56,838 bases of DNA from a virus (IMGVR_UViG_3300037193_001909:1-56838), one strand, 5' to 3'; positions 24,275 through 34,120 are shown, counted from the first letter of the stretch. Notes: generated by a model from the letters alone, not told the origin. Made by a program: numbers and translations.

Positions 24275-25138
24275 ATGGGCTTTTTCAGCAAAATCAAAAA
24301 GGCACTGAAGTTCGCGTTCAGTCACGGCAAGTCCATCATCAAGGGCATGTTCAAGAACCCTGCGCGGTTCCTCACGGGCCCCGGCATTCTCGGCACGAAG
24401 ATCCACAACACGCTCTTCGGCACAAAATACAAGCCGTTGATCAATACGTTCGGCGGCGCGACGGAGCAGCAGTTCCAGGATTACGAAGCCAAGCACGGTC
24501 CAGGATCGCTCGGCTTCGCTCGGACGTTTCAAACTATCGCGGATACGGTCGCTGGCTTCTACGCAGGCGGCGGGCTCACCAAGCTCGGATCCAAGGCAGT
24601 CGGCGCCGTCACCTCGAAAGTCGGGAGCGCCGCAACCACCGGGGCCGGTGGTACCGGCAGCGCGGCAGGTACCACGGCAGGAGAGGCAATGCCCGAGATT
24701 GTCGTGAATGCCACGCGCAGCGGCAGTACACCGGTTGCCGGGATCACGGGCGGCGGTTCGAGTTCGTTCGTGGCCCAGCCGCCGACCGGGCCGCATCCGT
24801 TGAGCATTCCGTATCCCTCTGACCAAGCGGGGGGAGGCTTCCTCAGCCGCGTCTGGCAGGGCGTCACCTCGGAAAACGGCTTGCAGCTTCTCGGCGGCGC
24901 GCTGCAGGGGTACCAAGCGGATCAGCAGCAACGGCGTGCGATCGACGAACAGCGCCGGTACAGCCGGGCATTTACGCCCGAGGAGCTCGCCAGCATCACA
25001 GGGGGCATGAATGTGCCGGCGCCAAGGTTCCTGGAGAACGCTCGGCGGGTGCGGGATTATCTCGACGGGCGGCCGAGCGTCGGCGCCCCGACCATGACGC
25101 CCGAACAAACTGCGGCTTTGGCTCGGTCAGGAGGTTGA
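24275..25138 (+). CDS. putative ejection protein with amphipathic N-terminus
   Basis: ATG 24275 has GGAG 8 bases upstream. The 287 residues begin with a cationic amphipathic helix (GFFSKIKKALKFAFSHGK, then SIIKGMFK), suited to membrane contact. The middle is Gly/Ala/Thr-rich (about 105-165) and the C-terminus helical (RRAIDEQRRYSRAFTPEELA). Such features fit internal virion proteins that help DNA cross the envelope; no enzymatic motif is seen. Confidence 0.55.
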   Translation: MGFFSKIKKALKFAFSHGKSIIKGMFKNPARFLTGPGILGTKIHNTLFGTKYKPLINTFGGATEQQFQDYEAKHGPGSLGFARTFQTIADTVAGFYAGGGLTKLGSKAVGAVTSKVGSAATTGAGGTGSAAGTTAGEAMPEIVVNATRSGSTPVAGITGGGSSSFVAQPPTGPHPLSIPYPSDQAGGGFLSRVWQGVTSENGLQLLGGALQGYQADQQQRRAIDEQRRYSRAFTPEELASITGGMNVPAPRFLENARRVRDYLDGRPSVGAPTMTPEQTAALARSGG

Positions 25139-25139
25139 T

Positions 25140-25709
25140 ATGGGCATGTTGAAAGACGGTCGCGCGACGAGCGAAGAAGATACTGCCGAACCGGAAGGCA
25201 CTGCGGTGCCGCCCGAAGAGGCGAGTGCTGCACCGGAAGCCGAGGAGGCCGGCGACGAGGAGGGCAGTGGCTGGCCGGAGCATCTGCCGGAGGATCAGCA
25301 AGATGCGTTCGAAAGCGCGGTGACGATGCTCTATGACGTGCTCTACAAGAACCCGCAGACGAGCAAAGCCGTGCTGGATCAGGTCATTGCCGACGAGGAT
25401 CCACAGATTCGCGTCGAGTCCGTTGCGCGTGCGTCGGTGCTCCTCGTCCAGCAGGTGGACGCGAAGCTGAACCTGCCGGAAGAGATCATCCCGTACTTCA
25501 TCGCGACCGTGGTCGACCGGCTGATCGAGCTTGCCGAGAAGGTCAAGAAGGCCGCCTTCGATGACAACGATACGTTGGCAGCGCTGGCCGCGACCGCGGA
25601 GGGCGTGCGCGCGCTCTTCGCGCCCGAACAAGGCGCCGACCCCGCAGCGCCGCAGCCGCCCGCCGAGGCAGCTCCTGCGGCCGCCCCGGCTCCGGGAGCG
25701 CCGGCGTAA
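25140..25709 (+). CDS. hypothetical acidic virion protein, 189 aa
   Basis: ATG 25140 follows the previous stop by one base, with AGGAGG just upstream. Residues 10-60 are Glu/Ala/Pro-rich and disordered, 60-160 are helical (AFESAVTMLYDVLYKNPQTS, ATVVDRLIELAEKVKKAAFD), and the tail is Ala/Pro. Not recognised. It lies among ejection-type genes and shares its last base with the next gene (TAATG). Confidence 0.65.
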   Translation: MGMLKDGRATSEEDTAEPEGTAVPPEEASAAPEAEEAGDEEGSGWPEHLPEDQQDAFESAVTMLYDVLYKNPQTSKAVLDQVIADEDPQIRVESVARASVLLVQQVDAKLNLPEEIIPYFIATVVDRLIELAEKVKKAAFDDNDTLAALAATAEGVRALFAPEQGADPAAPQPPAEAAPAAAPAPGAPA

Positions 25710-26374
25710 TGGGCATTCTTTCGAAAAACGCCGGCGTGCTCGGCGGCATCGGCCATGCTCTCTCGAACATGGGCGCGCAGAAGCGCGAGGAGCGGCTGCA
25801 GGCGCTGCAGTATGACCGTGAGATGGCGATCCGGAAAATGGAGCAGGAGTTCCAAGCCGGCGAGAAGCAGAAAGATCGCACCCACGACGCGTCAGAAGGC
25901 AGCAAAGACCGGCAGCAGCGCGTCGGCGATAGCATGCGCGCAGACGACCGCGCGCGCAACGAGTTGGAGTCTCGCGAGCGAGAAGGCGAGAAGGACCGGC
26001 AGAGCCGCAAGGAGATCGCCAAGATCGAGGCCGATTCGCGCATGGGCGCGGCCGCGACACGTGGCAACAAGAAGCGCTTCACGATCAACAAGGTCGCGAA
26101 CGAGACAATGACCAAGGAAGGCGGGATGTCGAAGACCGAGGACATCGTGCTCACGGACCACAACAACAGCGGCCTCACGTACCGACAGCAGGGCGACGTC
26201 TTCGTCCCGCAAGGTGCCACGCCGCGGTTTCACGCGAACCGACAAGCCGCTGAGGCGCGGCTGCGTGAGCAGCCGGAGACCGTTGATGATTTCGTTCAGA
26301 AGTTCGGCTATCTGCCAGCCTGGTTCATGAAGCAGCAAGCCTTCGAGGTTTCTTCCACCGACGACGAGGAGTAA
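25709..26374 (+). CDS. hypothetical ejection-type protein, 221 aa
   Basis: The start ATG overlaps the previous stop. After a short Gly-rich N-terminus (NAGVLGGIGHALSNMG) comes a long charged helix (about 25-120; QALQYDREMAIRKMEQEFQ), then a small mixed domain ending in acidic residues. Similar layouts occur in internal virion proteins. No catalytic motif is visible. Confidence 0.6.
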   Translation: MGILSKNAGVLGGIGHALSNMGAQKREERLQALQYDREMAIRKMEQEFQAGEKQKDRTHDASEGSKDRQQRVGDSMRADDRARNELESREREGEKDRQSRKEIAKIEADSRMGAAATRGNKKRFTINKVANETMTKEGGMSKTEDIVLTDHNNSGLTYRQQGDVFVPQGATPRFHANRQAAEARLREQPETVDDFVQKFGYLPAWFMKQQAFEVSSTDDEE

Positions 26375-26381
26375 GCGCCCG

Positions 26382-26398
26382 GGCCGCCATGAGCGGCC
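26382..26398 (+). other. hairpin before the giant gene
   Basis: GGCCGC (26382-26387) pairs with GCGGCC (26393-26398) around CATGA. No U tract follows, so it is not a classical terminator. It ends 12 bases before ATG 26411, which lacks a clear SD, so it may influence translation of the large gene. Confidence 0.4.
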
Positions 26399-26410
26399 GC
26401 GCGCACGAGT

Positions 26411-29400
26411 ATGGGTGCATACGACGACTTTGGCTTCGAGCAGGACGGGCAGTCCCAGCCCTACCATCCGGTCTACGATCCGAACGATCCGGCGCTAGCC
26501 GGGTTGACGGACGAAGAAAAGCGCGCAGCCTCGCAGCCGGCCGGCAATGCGTACGACGACTTCGTCTTCGAAGAGCCCTCCGCCGAAGCACCGGCGGAAG
26601 AGCCCGGCCTCCTGGATCAGCTCATTGCCGGGTACCACGACTGGCGCGCGACGGAGCGCACCAAGGATGCGCTCGATGAACTCGGTGCGCTCAACCGTCT
26701 CGGCAAGGACGACAACGGGCCGCTGCGCAAGTGGCTCGAGAAGGCCGCGCCGCGCGCCGCCGCCGAATCGCTGTCCGATGCCGCGGAGCATCGCGCCAAG
26801 GCGGCGCAGACGCCGCTATCCCCGGAGACGCAGGCCTTTCTCGACGAGAACAGCGACAAGACGCTGTGGGAAGCGTTCAAAGCGGCCCCGGCGAAGATCA
26901 TCCTCGAACTCGGTGCGCGCAGCGGTCCGGCATCTGGCGCCGCACTCGGCACGGGCATCCTGGGCGGCGTTGCCGCCGGCCCTGTCGGCTTTGTCGCTGG
27001 CACCGGCATTGGGTCCGCACGCATCGAGTATGTGAATTCAGTGGTCGACGCGCTGCGCAGCCGCGGTGTCGACGTGACGAACGCAGAAGCCCTGGGGCGG
27101 GCCGTCAGCAACGAGCAGTTGATGGCCGAGGTCAACAAGGAAGCGACCATCCGAGCCGCGACGGTTGGCGGCGTGGACGCTCTCAGCAGCTTCATCGGCG
27201 GCAAGAACCTCGTCCCCGGCCTCAAGAGCAAGCTCGCCAAGGAGCTCGCCAATCTGGGCGTTCAGGCGCCGACTCAAGCGGCTCTCGGCGCCGGAGGCGA
27301 AGCGCTCGGCCAGGCCGCCTCGGGGCAGGAACTCGACACCCGGTCGATCGCCGCCGAAGCGGCGGGCGAATTCGTCACTGCCCCCGTGGAGGTGGCCACC
27401 GCCGTCGCCTCGGGGGTGCGAGGGCCCAAGACGCAGCCCGGCGGCAGCCCGATCGACGATGCCGCAAAGGCCCCGCCGCAGCTCGATGCGGTCGAGGAGG
27501 CGAGGCAGAAGGCGAAGGCCGAGACTGCCGCGCGCGGCGGCGATGCGTTGGATCAGGAAGTGGCCGGCGCGCTCGCGGCGGCCGAGATCAGCGCCCACAA
27601 GCGCGCCGCCTACGACACCACGGTCCGGCAGGTCCAGGAGGCTGCGCGCACCCTGCAAGTCGAACAGGACTACGCGCTCGGCACGGCGCAGTCCGAAGAG
27701 GATAGTGCCCGGGCACACGTCCAGGCGGAAGCCGCGGCCCGATACGAGCGTGGGCTCCCGGCACCGGCGCCGGAGCCGTTGGAGGTAGTCAAGACGACCC
27801 CCGCCGTGCGCCTCGATCCCGGCGGCGCACCCAGCGTACTCAACGCGCGCACGACGCGCCCGAGCACCGTCACCAAGCGCGAGCCCGCGAACATTCTCGG
27901 TTCTCGAACAGAGAACCCGGTCTTCGACGTCGCGGAACGCGAGCAAGCAGCCGCCAAGGACGTCGATTTCGACCGCGCCCGGATCCAGCGCGACCAACAG
28001 GTGGCCGAAGAGGCGCCCACCAAGGAACCGCTACGGGCTTCGATCGGCGAGTTCGCGACGCTCCAGGAACGCCGCGCCGCGAAGTCGGTCGTGCCTGCGA
28101 AACCCGTATCTCCTACGCCTGTAGTAGAGGACGTGGGTACAAATGTCGGCACTTCTGCACAAGTGCCGACAAATCTACCCAAGGCGCTGCCCGCGCCGCG
28201 CGAGGCTTTCACCGAGGTGGCGCCGGACGGCACGCCCCGGAAGGTCTCCGAAGCGGAGGTCGAGCAGCGGCAGGCGGACGCCGGCAAGCCCGTGCGCCAG
28301 ACCCTCACCCTGGGGCAGCGCCGGCTCGAGAACGCGGCGCCGATCCGGGAAGCCGCACCGCGCACGCTCGCCGAGCGCCGTGCCGCGCAAGAAGCCGCTG
28401 CCAAGACGCAGGTGCAGGAGATCGAGAGTGCGGCCGCCGAGGCTGCGTCCAGCCCGAAGAACGAGCTCGCCGAGCCCACCGAAGGGCAGCGCTCGGCCGG
28501 CAACTACAAGATGGGCCATACGAAGCTCTACGGGCTCGGAATCTCGATCGAGACTCCGAAAGGCGGCCTGCGCACCTTCAAGCTCCCGAACGGCACGACG
28601 GGCTCCCGGCGCATGCGCGACCACTACGGTTACGTCAAGCGCACCAAGGGTGCCGACGGCGACCACGTGGACGTATTCCTGGGCGACCGACCGGACAGCC
28701 AGAAGGTGTTCGTCATCGACCAAGTGAAGCAGGAAGACGGCTCGTTTGACGAACACAAGGCGATGCTCGGCTACGCGGATCGCGAGAGCGCGGTGCACGC
28801 GTACACCCGGAATTACCAGTCCGGTTGGAAGGTGGGACCCGTCACCGAGATGACGGTCGAAGAATTCAAGCGCTGGAGCCAGGAGGGGGATACGAAGTCC
28901 CCGCTGAAGCCGGACGAGATCCGAGTGCGGAAAACGCTGGCGGCACGCCGGCGCCCGCCGCAGGGTGATGACGGACGGCTGGCCGAAGACAACCAGCCGC
29001 CGAAGACTTTCGCGGAACGCGTCAAAGAGAAACTCGACGTTCGCGAGCCCGATTTCGCCAAGACGATGCAAGAGAAAATGCACTTCGGCAAGTCGGAGCA
29101 GCAGCTCGAAAAGGAAATCGACGAACTCGGGCGCGAATACTGGAACGGCGAAATCCCGCAAGGCGCACGGTACGAAGAGTTCAAGCGGAAACAGGACGCA
29201 TTGCAGGATGCTCTGTGGCGCTTGCGACAAGCGCGCCGCAACGCCGAACGCGGCGGCAACCTGCGCGACGGCGACAAAACCGCTTCGGATCGTAGTATAG
29301 CTACGACGCCGAAGGAAAAATCAAATGCACCCACCGGCTGGCAGAGCACGGAAAAGGGCACCGATGCGCCGCGCAGGCTCACGGCCGCGAAGGTGAAGGC

Positions 29401-32400
29401 TGCGCTCAAGCCGCTGTTCGACGAGATCGGACACGAAGGTCACGAGGTGCTCGACTCGCCGGCAGATATGCCGGAGGAAGTGCTGCGCCGAATGACGACG
29501 CAGCACGGCGCGCGACGTCTCATGAATGCGCGCGGCCTGTACGACCGGAAGACGGGCACCGTCTACATCTTCGCCGACAACCACACTTCAACCGAAAAGG
29601 CGGTGAAGACCGCCGTCCACGAGATCGTGGCGCACAAGGGCCTGAAGCAGCTCCTCGGGAAAAAGTGGGGCGAGCTCATGCTCGACGTCTACAAGAACGC
29701 GACCGATCAGAAGTGGATCGCCGACTACGCCAAACAGCACGGCCTGGACCCCGCCACGAACGACTCGGTGAAGGCCATCCTCGCCGACGAGTACATCGCC
29801 TACACCGCGGAACGAGACAGCGGCGTCGATCCCACGATGCTCGAGAAGGTCATCGCGGCAGTGCGTGCCGTGCTGCGCAAGCTCGGTGCGACTCTCGAAT
29901 GGACGGACTCCGAAATCCGGGTCCTGCTCCAGAAGTCGAAAAGCCAGCTCGCAAGCCAGCACGCCCGTGAAGTCAGCGACGACAGCGGCCGTCTCGCCGA
30001 CGGCGAGGTCGACCCGCCGCGCCAGGAGGCGAGCCATCCGAGCGCCCGGCTGTTCAAGATGGCGGTCACGGCGGAAGACCAGGCCAACTACAGCCCGGGC
30101 TTCGTGCGTTCGCGACTCAACGCCATCAAGGATGGCGGCGTCGACGCGATTCCGAAGGTGCTGGCGCTCGTGCCGCGCCGCAATCTCCCCGACTTCATCT
30201 CGCCGATGAAGATGCCGAGCCTTCGCGCCTACGTGCGCGCCGCGCAGCGCATGGACGGCCGCCGCTCCGAGCTCCTGCAGGGGGCGGAGGAGGTGGCGCA
30301 GCGCTGGCTCGACTTCGTACGCAAGAACAAGGAGGAAGCACGGATCCTGGGCGAGCTCATGCATGCGGCGACGCTCGCCGGCACCGACCCGGCGAACGCC
30401 TTCCAGTCGCAGCTCAAGGACGGCCGCCGTCACTCTGTCGAGCAGCGGCAGGCGGATGCGCAGCGCCGCGGCCAGCATGCCGCGCTCAAGCGGCACTGGG
30501 ATCGGCTCTCGCCAGAAGCCAAGGCGATATACATCGATGTCAGAGAAGCGTATGCCCGGCACCGCGATCTCGTACAGCTCGGCCTCGAGAACCGGATCAA
30601 CCAGGCCGAGGCCGACGGCAAGACGAAACAGGCACTGATCAATGCGTTGCGCGAGAAGTTCGAAGCAGGGCGCGTCACCGGCCCGTACTTCCCGCTCGCG
30701 CGCTTCGGCGACTACTGGGCCGTCGCGAAGGACAAGGCCGGCACCGTCATCTCGTTCACGCGGTTCGAAAGGGTGAGCGAGCGCAAGGCCTGGGTCGCCG
30801 AGATGCAGAAGCAGGGCTACAAGGTCGACACCGGCGTGAAGGACTCCAACGCCGCGCTCACCAAACGCATCGATCCGGGCTTCGTGGCGAAAGTCGCGGG
30901 CATGCTGGACGAGATCGACTCTGAAATGGCGGATGAAGTCTGGCAGACGTACCTGCGGGCGCTGCCCGAGATGAGCATGCGCCGCCACTTCATCCATCGC
31001 AAAGGGCGCCTCGGCTTCACGGCTGACGCGCTGCGCGCATTCGCGCACCAACAATTCCACGGCGCGCACCAGATCGCCAAGCTCGAGCACATGCCGGTGA
31101 TGGATTCACTCGTGAACCAAGCCGAACTCGAAGCGAAGAAGCTCGAGGGCACGGACGAGGAGATCTGGGCGGCCCGACTGGCGCAGGAGCTCGGCAAGCG
31201 ACACGAATGGGCGCGCAATCCGTCGTCCTCGCTCTGGGCGACGCGGCTCACCGCGCTCGGCTTCGCGTTCCATCTGGGCCTCACCCCCGCGGCCGCGCTC
31301 GTGAACCTGACCCAGACGCCGATCGTGGCCTTCCCAACGCTCGCTGCGAAGTACAACTACCTGGGCTCGGGCACAGAGATTCTGAAGGCCGCGGCAAGCT
31401 GGGCCGGCTCGCGCGGACCGTTGAAGCAGCGGTTGCGCGGCGATGAGCTCAAGGCGTTCGAAGAGGCCGAGCGCATCGGTCTTTTCGACAAGACGCAGGC
31501 GCACGACCTTGCGGGCTTGGGCGAAGACGGCGCGATGGACTTCGGCAGCACGCGGCAGCGGATCTCGAACATCATCTCCTGGCTCTTCCATAAGACGGAG
31601 CAAGCGAACCGCGAGGTCACGTTCCTCGCGGCCTACCGACTGGCACGCAAGAAGGGCCTTTCGCACGAAGACGCCATTCTCTCCGGCGAGGATCTCACGT
31701 GGGACTCGCACTTCGACTACTCGAACGCGAACAGGCCGCGCGCCCTGCAGCACGACGCTGCCAAGGTGATGTTCCTGTTCCGGCAATACAGCCTGAACAT
31801 GACCTACCGGCTGGCGCGCGACTTCAAGGACAGCATCAAGCACGAGTCGAAACAGGTGCAGAAGGAAGCGCAGAAGCGCTTCGCCGGCATCCTTGGCATG
31901 ACATTCCTGTTTGCCGGCACTTCGGGGCTTCCGATGTTCTGGCTCGCGGCGTTCGTGCTGAACCACATCTTCGGCGACGAGGACGAACCGTTCGACACGG
32001 AAGCCGCGATGCGCGCGCACCTGTTCGAAATGGGCGGCGAGGGCTGGTCCAACGCCGTGATGGACGGCCCGGTCTCCGCGATCTCGGGCGTCGATCTCTC
32101 GAGCCGCGTAGGCTTGAACAACCTCTGGTGGCGCGACCCGCCGCCAGGCACCGAGGGCGCAGCGCTCGGCGCGCACGTGCTCAAGGAGATCGCCGGTCCC
32201 GTCGTCGGCATTCCAATCGCAATGGCGGAGGCCGTGGCGCTCAAGGACGAAGGCCACGGCGATCGGGCGCTCGAGAAGGCCGCGCCGAAAGCGGTCGCCG
32301 ACTCGCTCAAGGCGCTGCGCTATGCGCGCGAGGGCGTGGCCAACAAGCGCGGCGACACGCTCATCCCGGCCGAGCAGATCTCCTCGAAGGATCTCTTCGT

Positions 32401-32749
32401 CCAGTCGCTCGGCTTCGTGCCGCTCGACGTGGCGACGCAGTTCGACCAGAACCGTGCGGTGAAGGAGGCCGAGCAGCACATCACCGACCGGCGCGCGCAG
32501 CTCATGAACATGCTCGCGCTCACCGCGCAGAACGACGATCCGCAAGGCCGCGCCGAGGTGATGCAGCAGATCCTGAAATTCAACCAAAAGAACCCGGGCG
32601 TCCTGATCGACTTCGACGCGATCTGGGCGAGCGCGAAGGCGCGCGCGCGGTACAGCATAGAGGCCGTCAACGGTGTGCGCGTCGAGCCCGGCCTGCGATA
32701 TCTGCACGAGAAACTGCGATTCACTGAACAGGAGAACGAAAATGAATGA
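26411..32749 (+). CDS. giant polyvalent internal virion protein with InPase, HExxxH and PLxRFG regions
   Basis: 2112 residues, the largest gene. The N-terminus has Gly/Ala hydrophobic segments near 180-205 (AALGTGILGGVAAGPVGFVAG). An inorganic-pyrophosphatase-like domain of phage polyvalent proteins starts about 697 (NYKMGHTKLYGL, then DHYGYVKRTKGADGDHVDVF). Zincin-like HEIVAHKGL begins at 1070. The PLxRFG signature PYFPLARFGDYW is at about 1425-1436. A hydrophobic helix (MTFLFAGTSGLPMFWLAAFV) lies near 1830-1850. Such multi-domain proteins are thought to be injected with phage DNA and to act against host defences. Confidence 0.75.
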   Translation: MGAYDDFGFEQDGQSQPYHPVYDPNDPALAGLTDEEKRAASQPAGNAYDDFVFEEPSAEAPAEEPGLLDQLIAGYHDWRATERTKDALDELGALNRLGKDDNGPLRKWLEKAAPRAAAESLSDAAEHRAKAAQTPLSPETQAFLDENSDKTLWEAFKAAPAKIILELGARSGPASGAALGTGILGGVAAGPVGFVAGTGIGSARIEYVNSVVDALRSRGVDVTNAEALGRAVSNEQLMAEVNKEATIRAATVGGVDALSSFIGGKNLVPGLKSKLAKELANLGVQAPTQAALGAGGEALGQAASGQELDTRSIAAEAAGEFVTAPVEVATAVASGVRGPKTQPGGSPIDDAAKAPPQLDAVEEARQKAKAETAARGGDALDQEVAGALAAAEISAHKRAAYDTTVRQVQEAARTLQVEQDYALGTAQSEEDSARAHVQAEAAARYERGLPAPAPEPLEVVKTTPAVRLDPGGAPSVLNARTTRPSTVTKREPANILGSRTENPVFDVAEREQAAAKDVDFDRARIQRDQQVAEEAPTKEPLRASIGEFATLQERRAAKSVVPAKPVSPTPVVEDVGTNVGTSAQVPTNLPKALPAPREAFTEVAPDGTPRKVSEAEVEQRQADAGKPVRQTLTLGQRRLENAAPIREAAPRTLAERRAAQEAAAKTQVQEIESAAAEAASSPKNELAEPTEGQRSAGNYKMGHTKLYGLGISIETPKGGLRTFKLPNGTTGSRRMRDHYGYVKRTKGADGDHVDVFLGDRPDSQKVFVIDQVKQEDGSFDEHKAMLGYADRESAVHAYTRNYQSGWKVGPVTEMTVEEFKRWSQEGDTKSPLKPDEIRVRKTLAARRRPPQGDDGRLAEDNQPPKTFAERVKEKLDVREPDFAKTMQEKMHFGKSEQQLEKEIDELGREYWNGEIPQGARYEEFKRKQDALQDALWRLRQARRNAERGGNLRDGDKTASDRSIATTPKEKSNAPTGWQSTEKGTDAPRRLTAAKVKAALKPLFDEIGHEGHEVLDSPADMPEEVLRRMTTQHGARRLMNARGLYDRKTGTVYIFADNHTSTEKAVKTAVHEIVAHKGLKQLLGKKWGELMLDVYKNATDQKWIADYAKQHGLDPATNDSVKAILADEYIAYTAERDSGVDPTMLEKVIAAVRAVLRKLGATLEWTDSEIRVLLQKSKSQLASQHAREVSDDSGRLADGEVDPPRQEASHPSARLFKMAVTAEDQANYSPGFVRSRLNAIKDGGVDAIPKVLALVPRRNLPDFISPMKMPSLRAYVRAAQRMDGRRSELLQGAEEVAQRWLDFVRKNKEEARILGELMHAATLAGTDPANAFQSQLKDGRRHSVEQRQADAQRRGQHAALKRHWDRLSPEAKAIYIDVREAYARHRDLVQLGLENRINQAEADGKTKQALINALREKFEAGRVTGPYFPLARFGDYWAVAKDKAGTVISFTRFERVSERKAWVAEMQKQGYKVDTGVKDSNAALTKRIDPGFVAKVAGMLDEIDSEMADEVWQTYLRALPEMSMRRHFIHRKGRLGFTADALRAFAHQQFHGAHQIAKLEHMPVMDSLVNQAELEAKKLEGTDEEIWAARLAQELGKRHEWARNPSSSLWATRLTALGFAFHLGLTPAAALVNLTQTPIVAFPTLAAKYNYLGSGTEILKAAASWAGSRGPLKQRLRGDELKAFEEAERIGLFDKTQAHDLAGLGEDGAMDFGSTRQRISNIISWLFHKTEQANREVTFLAAYRLARKKGLSHEDAILSGEDLTWDSHFDYSNANRPRALQHDAAKVMFLFRQYSLNMTYRLARDFKDSIKHESKQVQKEAQKRFAGILGMTFLFAGTSGLPMFWLAAFVLNHIFGDEDEPFDTEAAMRAHLFEMGGEGWSNAVMDGPVSAISGVDLSSRVGLNNLWWRDPPPGTEGAALGAHVLKEIAGPVVGIPIAMAEAVALKDEGHGDRALEKAAPKAVADSLKALRYAREGVANKRGDTLIPAEQISSKDLFVQSLGFVPLDVATQFDQNRAVKEAEQHITDRRAQLMNMLALTAQNDDPQGRAEVMQQILKFNQKNPGVLIDFDAIWASAKARARYSIEAVNGVRVEPGLRYLHEKLRFTEQENENE

Positions 32750-32912
32750 AGGCGACGTGTATGCCATGACGACCGAAGGCCCGAAGTGGATTCCGCTGGA
32801 GACACTGCTTAAAGAACTCCGTCGCCGCCAAATGGCGGAGTGGGCACGCGAAATGGAGACACGCCGCGAAGAGCGCGCGAAACTGCCTTGGTGGAAGCGA
32901 TGCTTCAGCTGA
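32742..32912 (+). CDS. small hypothetical protein, 56 aa
   Basis: ATG 32742 overlaps the end of the giant gene by 8 bases, with CAGGAG 8 bases upstream. Highly charged helix (KELRRRQMAEWAREMETRRE) and a C-terminal WWKRCF. It overlaps the endolysin start by 13 bases. Not recognised. Confidence 0.6.
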   Translation: MNEGDVYAMTTEGPKWIPLETLLKELRRRQMAEWAREMETRREERAKLPWWKRCFS

Positions 32913-33538
32913 CGAGTGATCAGCTCCGGAAGATCATGCCGCGCTGCGCGAACCCGGATGCCTGGACCGCGGCGCTGCAGCCGGCCATGCACCGCTTCGG
33001 GGTCGCCGCCAACAAGGAGCGCGTGCATCGGTTCCTGGCGCAGGTCGCCGTCGAGAGCGGCGAGCTCACCCGGCTCGAGGAGAATCTCTGGTACACCCCG
33101 GAGCGTCTCATGCAGGTGTGGCCGAAACGCTTTCCGACTCTTGCTGCCGCAGAGCCGTATGCCCGCGCACCTCACAAGCTCGCAAACTACGTGTACGCGA
33201 ATCGCGAGGGAAATGGCGGCCCTGCGTCCGGCGACGGCTGGCGATACCGCGGCCGCGGGCCGAAAATGATCACGTTTTCAAACAATTACGCCTGGCTCGG
33301 TAAGGAGCTCCAGCTACCCTTAGTCCAGTGCCCGGACATGGTTTTAACTAAATCCGTGGGCGCTCTTGCGGCAGCACTTTTCTGGAGTGAGAGAGGGCTC
33401 AACGAATTGGCGGACGACCTCCCGGACGATGACCAGGATTCGGATTTCGTCACCATCACCCGACGCATCAATGGCGGGACGGTCGGCCTTTCGAAACGGC
33501 AGGAGTATCTCAAGCGCGCGGAGCAAGTGATCCTATGA
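32900..33538 (+). CDS. endolysin, glycoside hydrolase family 19 (chitinase-like)
   Basis: Predicted to cleave peptidoglycan glycan strands at lysis. ATG 32900 is preferred; the frame is open to 32840 inside the previous gene. The 212 residues contain FLAQVAVESGELTRLEENLWY (about 38-58) with the catalytic Glu region of GH19 lysozymes, then DGWRYRGRGPKMITFSNNYAW (about 112) and a late FVTITRRINGG. No signal peptide, so release depends on a holin. It starts the lysis block. Confidence 0.85.
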   Translation: MLQLTSDQLRKIMPRCANPDAWTAALQPAMHRFGVAANKERVHRFLAQVAVESGELTRLEENLWYTPERLMQVWPKRFPTLAAAEPYARAPHKLANYVYANREGNGGPASGDGWRYRGRGPKMITFSNNYAWLGKELQLPLVQCPDMVLTKSVGALAAALFWSERGLNELADDLPDDDQDSDFVTITRRINGGTVGLSKRQEYLKRAEQVIL

Positions 33539-33762
33539 ACAAATTTCAGTGGCTGGCCGACCTACTGGCCGCGGCCGGCGGCCGGCGGTTCCTCATGACC
33601 GTAGGCGCGGGCATCATCCACACGTTGCTGCGCGTGGGTGATTTCATCTCGCAGGAGATCTACCGCGAGCTCACGATGGCAACCGTCGTCGTGTACATCG
33701 CCGCGCGTACGTACCAGCACACGCAGGATTCCAAGAATCGTGCGGCTCCCGCAGCTGGCTAA
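33535..33762 (+). CDS. small membrane protein, holin candidate 1
   Basis: 75 residues in ATGA overlap with the endolysin. Two hydrophobic stretches (FLMTVGAGIIHTLLRVGDFI and MATVVVYIAARTY) are separated by a short charged part; the tail is hydrophilic. This layout is common for phage holin-like genes beside an endolysin. A second candidate lies at 34234, so which one is the holin is undecided. Confidence 0.55.
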   Translation: MNKFQWLADLLAAAGGRRFLMTVGAGIIHTLLRVGDFISQEIYRELTMATVVVYIAARTYQHTQDSKNRAAPAAG

Positions 33763-34120
33763 TCCGTGGGCGCTGCTCGGCGGACTGATCCTGGTGATCG
33801 GCCTCGTCGCCGGCGCGTACATCAAAGGCGGCCGCGATGCGCGGAACGCCGAAGCTGCGGCTGCCGCACGCGAAGAGAAGATCGGCCAGATCGCCTACGA
33901 CAACGCGCAGCGCGCGGCAGCCGAAGCAATCGCCGGCATCACCATCAAACACGTCACGACCAAGCAAACGCTCGAGAAGGAGATTATCCGTGATCCGATA
34001 TACCGTGATTGCGTCCATAGCGATCCTACTTTCGAGCTGCTCAACCAACTCCTACAAGGAGCGCCCGGTAAGTCCTCTGGTGGTCGCGAATTGTCCCCTG
34101 TCCCTGGGGGTCCTCAATGA
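33740..34120 (+). CDS. Rz: Rz-like inner-membrane spanin
   Basis: GTG 33740 gives 126 residues. One N-terminal membrane anchor (PWALLGGLILVIGLVAGAYI) is followed by a periplasmic helix (RDARNAEAAAAAREEKIGQI). The C-terminal DPIYRDCVHSDPTFELLNQLL is a typical Rz ending with a single Cys for dimer formation. The outer-membrane partner is nested in the +1 frame from 33990. The pair fuses inner and outer membranes at the last step of lysis. Confidence 0.8.
   Translation: MRLPQLANPWALLGGLILVIGLVAGAYIKGGRDARNAEAAAAAREEKIGQIAYDNAQRAAAEAIAGITIKHVTTKQTLEKEIIRDPIYRDCVHSDPTFELLNQLLQGAPGKSSGGRELSPVPGGPQ

Noticed and set aside
26389-26679. 96-codon frame overlapping the start of the giant gene
   Set aside because: It runs in another frame over MGAYDDFGF of the giant protein, has no SD and turns into Arg/Ala-rich sequence.
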